In this document: positions 58,453 to 64,000 of the stretch, one piece after another
Layout: every line of letters begins with the position of its first letter
How positions within the stretch are numbered: position 1 is the first letter of the stretch
NCBI GenBank assembly: GCA_900215285.1
Contig: OCMG01000004.1
Coordinates: 1,782,001 to 1,846,000, forward strand
DNA: 64,000 nucleotides
Direction: 5' to 3'
Origin: Ensifer adhaerens
GTDB taxonomy: Bacteria; Pseudomonadota; Alphaproteobacteria; Rhizobiales; Rhizobiaceae
Position numbers and translations under genes: made by a program
Notes under the pieces: generated by a model
The model's database searches: none
What the model was told of the DNA's origin: nothing
What the model saw: only the letters and a program-made list of their open reading frames with translations

Positions 58453-59214
58453 CTATTTCGGTTGCATGCGTAGCGCGCCGTCGAGGCGCACGGTTTCGCC
58501 GTTGAGGTAGTTCATGTCGATCATCGAGGCTGCGAGCTTGGCGAAATCTTCGGCCGAGCCGAGACGCGAGGGGAAGGGGATCGAGGCGCCGAGGCTCGCC
58601 TGAACCTCGTCCGGCAGTTCGTTCATCAGCGGGGTCTTGAAGAGGCCGGGCGCAATGGTGTTGACGCGGATGCCGATCTTGGAAAATTCGCGCGCGGCGG
58701 GCAGCGTCATCGCGACGATGCCGCCCTTGGAGGCGGCATAGGCGGCCTGGCCGATCTGGCCCTCGAAGGCTGCGACGGAGGCGGTGGAGATGATGACCCC
58801 GCGTTCGCCGTCGGTGAGCGGCTCCAGCGCCTGCATGCGGTGGGCGGCCAGGCGCATCATGTTGAACGTGCCGATCAGGTTGACGCGAATGACGCGCTCG
58901 AAGGCGGCGAGCGAATGCGGGCCGTCACGGCCGACAATGCGGCTTGCGGTGCCGATGCCGGCGCAATTGACGAGCACGCGGGCAACGCCGTTTTTCGCTT
59001 CCAGCACGTCGAGGGCGGCCGTCGCGCTTGCCTCATCGGAGACGTCGCAGCGGGCGAAGGTCGCGCCGATCTCCTTGGCGAGTGCTTCACCTAGTTCCAC
59101 GTTCAGATCGAGGATGCCGACCTTGGCGCCCTTGGAGGCCAAAAGCTTCGCGACTCCCGCGCCGAGACCGGATGCGCCGCCGGTGATGGCGACTGAAATG
59201 CCGTTGATATCCAT
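58453..59214 (-). CDS. Short-chain dehydrogenase, hydroxyacyl-CoA dehydrogenase type
   Basis: A 253-residue SDR that likely oxidises a 3-hydroxyacyl-CoA with NAD. It has the nucleotide motif TGGASGLGAG (11-20), NCAG (83-86) and the catalytic set Ser146, Tyr159 and Lys163. The sequence is nearest to HSD10-type 3-hydroxyacyl-CoA dehydrogenases (RVNTIAPGLFKTPLMNELP). It follows the feruloyl-CoA synthetase after 12 bases, so the pair is co-transcribed. In A. fabrum an SDR in the equivalent locus acts after hydration of feruloyl-CoA, and the same role is inferred here. Confidence 0.9.
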   Translation of the reverse strand: MDINGISVAITGGASGLGAGVAKLLASKGAKVGILDLNVELGEALAKEIGATFARCDVSDEASATAALDVLEAKNGVARVLVNCAGIGTASRIVGRDGPHSLAAFERVIRVNLIGTFNMMRLAAHRMQALEPLTDGERGVIISTASVAAFEGQIGQAAYAASKGGIVAMTLPAAREFSKIGIRVNTIAPGLFKTPLMNELPDEVQASLGASIPFPSRLGSAEDFAKLAASMIDMNYLNGETVRLDGALRMQPK

Positions 59215-59226
59215 GGATTTTCTCCT

Positions 59227-61092
59227 TCAGCCCTTTCTGTTCGCCACCAGCACATGCGCCGGGATCTCGGCCGCATAGAGCGCATCGCAATGGGCGGTGC
59301 GGGCGGCCATGACAGCGCGCTGGTTCAGCGAGCCCTTGTCGGTGATCTCGTTCGCATCCGGCGAAGGCGGCGTTTCCAGAATGATGGCGCGGGCGACCAT
59401 GGTGGAGGAGCCGGTCGAGTTGCGGGCAAGCGCGTTGAGACCGGCCTGGATGCGTTCGACCAGCCCAGGGTGCCTTGCAATTGCGACCGTGTCCTCGACG
59501 GATGTCAGTTCCGGGAATTCGCGGCGGCAGGCGTCGTAATCGAGGAAGAGCAAGGCGCCGATATGGGGCAGGTCGAGCCCCGTCAGCACGAGGTCGCGCA
59601 CCAGCGGAGCGAGCCCGCGAATCGTCGCGCCGCGCACGCTGGCCATGTTGACCCAGGTGCCGGTGTCGAGCTTGAAGTCTTCGGTCACGCGGCCGTCGAA
59701 GAGCAGGCCCTTCGAGATGTCGTTCGGGTCGTGATAACGCAGGGCGTCCTGCATCAGGTAATAGCCTTCCTCGTCGAAGGCTTCGGCCGTCTTGTCAGCC
59801 TGGCGCCAGTAGCCGGGTGTGATGGAAGCGCCTTTGACGCGGACTTCCATCTTCTCGCCATTCGGCACCAGCTTCATCTCGGAGCCGGCGGCCGGCAGGC
59901 CGATTTCGCCGGGACGGCCGACGGGCCAGACGGTGGTGGACAGGAACGGTCCGGTTTCGGTTGAGCCGTAGCCGGTGATGATCATGATCTTCTCGCCGAC
60001 GGTTTCCATGGCGAGCTCTTCCAGCGCCTTGAAAACATGGTCGGCGAGGCTGGCGCCGGCATATTGCAGAACCTTGACGCGGGAGAAGAAACGCTTGCGC
60101 AGCGTCTCGTTCGTCCGCAGGTGCTCCACCAGCATTTCATAGCCCTTGGGGACGTTGAAATAGAGGGTGGGGGCAATGTCGAGCAGATTATGGACGGTCT
60201 TGTGGATGCCGATCGGGGTCGGGGCTCCGTCATCGATATAAAGCGAGCCGCCGTTGAACAGGGCGATGCCGAAATTGTGGTTTCCGCCGGCGGTGTGGTT
60301 CCAGGGCAGCCAGTCCACCAGAACCGGCGGCTCGTCCTTCAGGAAGGCCAGCGTGTCGCGGATCATCACCTGGTTGGCGGAAATCATGCCTTGAGTGTTG
60401 ATCACGGCCTTCGGCTTGCCGGTGGAGCCGGAGGTGAAGAGGAACTTGGCGATCGTCTCCGGGCCGAGGTTGGAAATGGCAATATCGACCGCGTCCGTGG
60501 CGGGCTGCGTCAGGATTTCGTTGAGATTATGCGCGCCGGGAACGGTCGAGAGGTCGCCGGTGCCGAAGACCGGGATACTTTCCAGCACGACGGCGCGGAT
60601 GGCGTCTTCATAGAGCTCGATATGCTCGGCGAAGACCATGCCGGGCGTGATCAGGTCGAAGACGTGATGCAGCTTGTCGAAGTCCTTCGACTTCGTCGAA
60701 TAGGCGGGAGCGATCGGGGCATAGGGAACGCCGGCGCTCATGCAGCCGAGCGCCACCAGGCCATGATTGACGGAATTGCCGGATAGAATCACGACCGGGC
60801 GGTCGGCCGACAGCTTGTGATCGATGAGGTACTGGGCAATGGAACGGCTGAGATCGCGTGCTTCGCGATAGGTCACCCGCCGCCATTCGCCATTGGGAAG
60901 CCGGTCGGCGAGAAAGAGACGATCCGGTGCGTGCTCCGCCCAATATTCCAGCACCGCGATGGTTGAGACGGGAACGTCGCCGATCGGCGTGACCGGACGA
61001 ATATAGGTTGCCCCGTTCTCCCCCGTCGTTACCGAGACGTCGAGCGTACCGAAATTGACCGGTCGAATGCCCGGCATGGATATCACTGGCAT
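59227..61092 (-). CDS. fcs: Feruloyl-CoA synthetase
   Basis: Adenylate-forming acyl-CoA ligase that activates ferulate and related hydroxycinnamates. The 621-residue chain matches the Fcs subgroup in length and shows the ATP motif FTSGSTGKPKAV (219-230), the GYGSTETGP motif and VGRPGEIGLP. The C-terminal DANEITDKGSLNQRAV contains the A10-type lysine. ATG 61092 has GGGAGG upstream. The dyad GTTAT-N5-ATAAC lies 19 bases before the start and overlaps the probable -10, giving direct repression by the MarR protein. Confidence 0.88.
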   Translation of the reverse strand: MPVISMPGIRPVNFGTLDVSVTTGENGATYIRPVTPIGDVPVSTIAVLEYWAEHAPDRLFLADRLPNGEWRRVTYREARDLSRSIAQYLIDHKLSADRPVVILSGNSVNHGLVALGCMSAGVPYAPIAPAYSTKSKDFDKLHHVFDLITPGMVFAEHIELYEDAIRAVVLESIPVFGTGDLSTVPGAHNLNEILTQPATDAVDIAISNLGPETIAKFLFTSGSTGKPKAVINTQGMISANQVMIRDTLAFLKDEPPVLVDWLPWNHTAGGNHNFGIALFNGGSLYIDDGAPTPIGIHKTVHNLLDIAPTLYFNVPKGYEMLVEHLRTNETLRKRFFSRVKVLQYAGASLADHVFKALEELAMETVGEKIMIITGYGSTETGPFLSTTVWPVGRPGEIGLPAAGSEMKLVPNGEKMEVRVKGASITPGYWRQADKTAEAFDEEGYYLMQDALRYHDPNDISKGLLFDGRVTEDFKLDTGTWVNMASVRGATIRGLAPLVRDLVLTGLDLPHIGALLFLDYDACRREFPELTSVEDTVAIARHPGLVERIQAGLNALARNSTGSSTMVARAIILETPPSPDANEITDKGSLNQRAVMAARTAHCDALYAAEIPAHVLVANRKG

Positions 61093-61110
61093 GTGTTCCT
61101 CCCAAAACTA

Positions 61111-61125
61111 GTTATCATATATAAC
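61111..61125. promoter_or_regulatory. Shared MarR operator, copy 2
   Basis: GTTAT-CATAT-ATAAC, the same dyad as at 57267-57283. It sits between fcs and the Dabb-domain gene. On the minus strand it contains TATGAT at -10 position for fcs with TTGCAT about 16 bases upstream. Confidence 0.65.
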
Positions 61126-61313
61126 AATATTTTTGAGGAATGCAAGGTGCTGTCATCGCCGTACCGGTTTCCGCCGACTGGGCCAAACAGGTCGGCGTTG
61201 ATATCTCCGCGTGTCGCCCATGGCGCTGTCGGCGCGCCGTCTTTCCCAACATGCTTGTGCACGGTATTGGCATGTAATATGGCGGATGACCGATGCCAGA
61301 ATTGGAGTTTTGG

Positions 61314-61634
61314 GTGATCCGGCACATCGTGTTCTTTACGGTCTCGAATGAAAATCTTGATGCAGCGCGAGCGGGTCTCGAACGCCTCGGTTCAATCGCG
61401 CATGCAAGATTGTTCGAGGTCGGCATCAATCTGAAGCGTGATCTCTACGCGAACGAGGTTGATCTTGTGGTTTATGCCGAATTCGACACGGCGGCCGATC
61501 TCGATGCCTACAAGATGCACCCGCTTTATGGCGAAGTGACTGACGCCGTTCGCCCATTACGCAACACGCGCTTTGCCGCAGACTTTGAGAGCGCGGCGTT
61601 GCAATTTTCATCGCGGGAGGTCATGCAGACATGA
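61314..61634 (+). CDS. Dabb (stress-responsive A/B barrel) domain protein
   Basis: A 106-residue dimeric alpha-beta barrel protein. The GTG start gives MIRHIVFFTVSNEN, the family N-terminus, and GGAG lies seven bases upstream. Conserved parts are DLVVYAEFDTAADLDAYKMHPLYGEV and the RNTRFAADFES tail. Dabb proteins include olivetolic acid cyclase and stress proteins; most are uncharacterised. Divergence from fcs across the shared operator suggests it is induced with hydroxycinnamate catabolism. It overlaps the next gene by four bases. Confidence 0.84.
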   Translation: MIRHIVFFTVSNENLDAARAGLERLGSIAHARLFEVGINLKRDLYANEVDLVVYAEFDTAADLDAYKMHPLYGEVTDAVRPLRNTRFAADFESAALQFSSREVMQT

Positions 61635-61909
61635 AGAAGCCGATCCTGAATATCGAGCCGGAACATCCGATCTACCGTCCGTTATGGGTGCGGCTCCTGA
61701 TTGTCGGGGCGCTTGCCGTATGGTCTGTGCTGGAATTGACGAAGGGATCGCCGTTCTGGGGGACAATCGCCGGTGGCGTCGGGCTGTTTGCGGCCTGGGA
61801 GCTGTTGTGGCGCTATCCCGAGCATCGCGCGAATGCAGATGCAAAGGCTGCCGCGAAGGCCGAGGCTGATGCCACGCGGGCCAGAGAGCGCGACGAACAG
61901 GACATTTAG
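61631..61909 (+). CDS. Small two-helix membrane protein
   Basis: A 92-residue protein, family not recognised. Residues 18-36 (PLWVRLLIVGALAVWSVLEL) and 44-61 (GTIAGGVGLFAAWELLWRY) form two membrane helices, followed by a charged Ala/Glu/Arg tail. It overlaps the Dabb gene by ATGA, so the two are translated together. Its stop codon lies at the edge of repeat copy C. A transport accessory or sensor role for the neighbouring aromatic pathway is only a guess. Confidence 0.75.
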   Translation: MKKPILNIEPEHPIYRPLWVRLLIVGALAVWSVLELTKGSPFWGTIAGGVGLFAAWELLWRYPEHRANADAKAAAKAEADATRARERDEQDI

Positions 61910-62010
61910 AGTAATTCCGGCAAAAGTGGAAACCGGCTTCGCGTCCGGAATTGCGCAAAAACAAAGAGATAGAACGTTTCAGCGGTTCCATGAAACACTG
62001 AAACGATCTA
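61908..62010 (-). repeat. Interspersed repeat, copy C (inverted and extended)
   Basis: It carries the same core as copies A and B on the minus strand (GCGCAATTCCGGACGCGAA, then CCGGTTTCCACTTTTGCC). An added hairpin part has GTTTCAG and CTGAAAC arms. The element exactly fills the gap between two convergent genes and supplies the stop codons of both (TAG 61907-61909 and 62008-62010). Confidence 0.8.
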
Positions 62011-62523
62011 GCGTCCGGACGGCGGCAGGCGTTTCAGTGCTTCGTCGATCAGCAGGTTGGCGATCTTCATGCGCAGTGTCGCCTGTTCGCGCCATTCCTC
62101 ACCCACCATGTCCGGGTGGTTCTGGCGCGCGAAGGCACGGCGCAGGCTGTGAAGCGCTTCTGGCGAATGCGCTTGTGAGAGCTTGAGATCTTCGGCCACA
62201 TCCTGTGGGGTGAGGCGGGAGAAGGTACGGGCTTCCAGCAGCTCGAATGGCGGCTCTGGCTGTTTTTCGGTCATGCCGTGGGGCTGATCTTCGAAATCGA
62301 AATAGGCATCGTGCAGACGGCTTTCGCCACCGGGCAGGGGGATGCCGATGGAGGCTGCGACAAAGCCGGCATTGAGACCGCGAATTCCTGCCGATGCAGG
62401 GCCGGTTTCGATGGGTGTATCGTCTTCCCGCTCCTCGGCCAGACGGTCGAGCACGGCGTCGAATAGGCTTTGTCCGAGGATCATGAGGTCCCATCCGGTG
62501 AGTTGTTTAGGCCGACGAATCAT
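62008..62523 (-). CDS. J-domain-like protein of unknown function
   Basis: A 171-residue soluble protein whose C-terminal 70 residues resemble a J-domain. A helix (PEALHSLRRAFARQN) runs into His136-Pro137-Asp138, the HPD tripeptide that stimulates Hsp70 ATPase, then a helix with ATLRMKIANLLIDEAL. The N-terminal part (LTGWDLMILGQSLFDAVLDR and a Gly/Pro linker) has no family I recognise. No dnaK or dnaJ gene is close. It could be a specialised DnaK co-chaperone, or a decayed J-domain that only binds. The reading frame looks intact. Confidence 0.75.
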   Translation of the reverse strand: MIRRPKQLTGWDLMILGQSLFDAVLDRLAEEREDDTPIETGPASAGIRGLNAGFVAASIGIPLPGGESRLHDAYFDFEDQPHGMTEKQPEPPFELLEARTFSRLTPQDVAEDLKLSQAHSPEALHSLRRAFARQNHPDMVGEEWREQATLRMKIANLLIDEALKRLPPSGR

Positions 62524-62555
62524 ACCAGCCCTTTCGCGCAGCCGAAACCCGCCCG

Positions 62556-63281
62556 TTACCCGACCGTCAGCAAGCCGAAAGACGTGACGATCGCCTCATG
62601 CTGGTCGCGCGTGACAGAGAGTGCGCGGAAGGATGCCATGGACTGGAAGTCGAGTTCGTCGAAACTGGCATGCGAGAGATCGGCGTAATCCAGGACTGCA
62701 CCGGCAAAATCGATATTGGCGAGGCTGGAGCCCCTGAAGCTGGCGCGGTTCAGATTTGCTCCGGCAAGGGAGGCGTCGCGCAGATCGCAGCTTTCGAAAA
62801 TGCTATCCTGAAGGTCGCCGGGCGCGAATTCGGCATATTGCAGCTTGCAGCGAACAAACTGCAGGCCGCCGGGGATGACCTGACTGCGCACCTTTCGCTG
62901 CGCCTCGATATCGGCCTTCAGGCCCGGAGCCGCGCAGTCGGTAAACGACAGCATATAGCCCTGACAGCCGACGAACCTGTTCAGCGAGAGATTGGACTTT
63001 TCAAACTCCGCCTTGGAGAGATCGCAATAGCGCCATTCGCTTCCGGTCTCACCCTCGGCGAAGAGGCAGTCCGTGAACCTTGCTTCCTTGAAAGAACAAT
63101 GGTCGAAGCTGCACGCGATGAACTTGACAGCGCGGAAGCTTGCATAGTCGAAATTGCAATTGACGAAGCGGCAGGCCCGGAATTCCACCTCGCTGACATG
63201 GAATTCCTGCAGGTCGTCACCATCGAAACGCTCGCCGTCGACAGGTGTCGCTGCATTGATGGCCTTTTCCAGCGTCTGCAT
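62556..63281 (-). CDS. Pentapeptide-repeat protein
   Basis: A 241-residue protein with many A(D/N)LXX-type repeats. Examples run through FRACRFVNCNFDYASFRAVKF and later through SLAGANLNRASFRGSSLANIDFAG. These would fold as a right-handed quadrilateral beta-helix. A short loop region (about 118-150) breaks the helix into two parts. Some such proteins (Qnr, MfpA) mimic DNA and protect gyrase, but most have unknown roles, and the sequence gives no firm link to quinolone resistance. ATG 63281 is preceded by GGGAGG; a GTG seven codons earlier is less likely. Confidence 0.83.
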   Translation of the reverse strand: MQTLEKAINAATPVDGERFDGDDLQEFHVSEVEFRACRFVNCNFDYASFRAVKFIACSFDHCSFKEARFTDCLFAEGETGSEWRYCDLSKAEFEKSNLSLNRFVGCQGYMLSFTDCAAPGLKADIEAQRKVRSQVIPGGLQFVRCKLQYAEFAPGDLQDSIFESCDLRDASLAGANLNRASFRGSSLANIDFAGAVLDYADLSHASFDELDFQSMASFRALSVTRDQHEAIVTSFGLLTVG

Positions 63282-63471
63282 CCTCAAGCCTCCCGTTTGC
63301 ACGAGAACTTATCGGCAGCCGGCAAGATTCGTCCATGTCATATTGCTGACAAATACCTGCGGTAAAACCGCTTCTGTCAGCGAGAGGCAAGCCACGGATG
63401 AACTGGCGCCGCGCGGACTACAGAGGAAGGTCAAGCATCGCTTGGCCTTTTTTCGTTTTCAGGCGTTGATT

Positions 63472-64000
63472 TCAGCTCTGGCTCTGGCTTTGCGACTGTG
63501 TGGGGCCTTCCACCATCACCGCGACCTTCATCGTTTCCGTTGAAACGCCATGGATCATGCCGGAGATGGGGCAGGCATCCTTGTAGTCGAGGCCGCAGGC
63601 GATGCGGACGTAGTCCTCGTTCGGGCAAATGTCGTTGGCGGCGTCGAAGCCGACCCAGCCGAGGCCGTCGACATGGGCTTCGGCCCAGGCGTGGCTGGCC
63701 GTCTGTTCCGGGTTGCCGGGCATATGCAGGTAGCCGGAGATGTAGCGGGCGGGGAAACCCATGTGGCGCGCGGCGGCGATGAAGACATGGGCATGGTCCT
63801 GGCAGACGCCGGTCTTCAGGTCCATTGCCTGTTCCGCCGTCGTCGTTGAATCCGTGGTGCCCGCCGTGTAGACGATGCGCGCCTTGATCCGGCTCATCAG
63901 CTGGTGCAGCTTCGGCAGGTCGTCGGCCGCGTCCAGCGACTTCACCATTTCACGGATCAGCTTGCCGGGTTTCGTCAGCGGCGTTTCGCGGCGGTAGAGC
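63472..64000 (-). CDS. Transglutaminase-like domain protein, 5' end outside window
   Basis: The C-terminal 175 residues of a transglutaminase-like cysteine peptidase. The active-site Cys lies in KTGVCQDHAHVFIAAARHMG, the His in SHAWAEAHVDGLGWVGFDAAN, and the Asp follows in the same segment, so the triad is complete. The frame is open to the window edge. It ends in a QSQSQSQS tail. Such proteins often sit with a circularly permuted ATP-grasp and an alpha-E protein; whether these lie beyond the edge cannot be seen. Confidence 0.87.
   Translation of the reverse strand, partial: LYRRETPLTKPGKLIREMVKSLDAADDLPKLHQLMSRIKARIVYTAGTTDSTTTAEQAMDLKTGVCQDHAHVFIAAARHMGFPARYISGYLHMPGNPEQTASHAWAEAHVDGLGWVGFDAANDICPNEDYVRIACGLDYKDACPISGMIHGVSTETMKVAVMVEGPTQSQSQSQS

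Overview
The window reads as GC-rich chromosomal DNA of an alphaproteobacterium, most likely a member of the Rhizobiaceae (Rhizobium/Agrobacterium relatives). This rests on gene content recognised from the sequence: a BacA/SbmA peptide transporter, the CtrA-pathway proteins ChpT and SciP, an EipA (DUF1134) protein, an alphaproteobacterial RpoH, the membrane urate hydroxylase PuuD and several rhizobial-type hypothetical proteins. No phage, plasmid-transfer or CRISPR genes are visible. Mobile DNA is limited to a toxin-antitoxin pair, a doubtful IS remnant and a short interspersed repeat.

Layout. 1-6450 (minus): purine catabolism operon xdhA-xdhB-xdhC-puuD-guaD (guaD runs off the left edge). 6683-15219 (plus): glycerol kinase, Phd/PIN toxin-antitoxin, LLM oxidoreductase, map, bacA, an NnrU-type protein, a TPR membrane protein and der, closed by a strong bidirectional terminator. 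15585-18880 (minus): PhoX phosphatase with a probable PHO box, and a GT4 glycosyltransferase. 19041-26183: GH13 glucosidase, a response regulator with chpT, eipA, a coiled-coil protein, a SPOUT methyltransferase and an RluA pseudouridine synthase. 26358-34285: rpoH, a large proline-rich membrane protein, purA, an EamA transporter, sciP, mnmA and tRNA-Met. 34618-38064: MarR-FUSC efflux pair and small membrane or secreted proteins. 38065-41780 (minus): lldPRD L-lactate operon with three operator palindromes. 42111-44152: an EAL phosphodiesterase and a DedA protein.

44280-55890 is the main accessory locus. A long minus-strand run encodes an AmiC-like cytoplasmic ligand-binding protein, a complete five-part Liv/Urt-type ABC importer, a nitrile-type amidase whose Lys96/Ser171/Ser195 fit RhAmidase, a small ABM-fold monooxygenase-like protein, a GMC oxidoreductase and an aldehyde dehydrogenase, with a divergent MarR gene. 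It looks like a complete uptake, hydrolysis and oxidation route for an unidentified amide.

56230-61909 holds tRNA-Arg(CCG) and a hydroxycinnamate-type CoA catabolic set (enoyl-CoA hydratase, MarR regulator, short-chain dehydrogenase, feruloyl-CoA synthetase). Two copies of the same dyad GTTAT-N5-ATAAC lie in its two divergent promoter regions, which suggests one regulator controls both and also a Dabb-domain protein plus a small membrane protein. 62008-64000: a J-domain-like protein, a pentapeptide-repeat protein and a truncated transglutaminase-like gene.

Two regulatory themes tie distant genes together. CtrA-like boxes lie upstream of eipA/chpT and sciP. A structured repeat occurs three times, each time between convergent transcription units.
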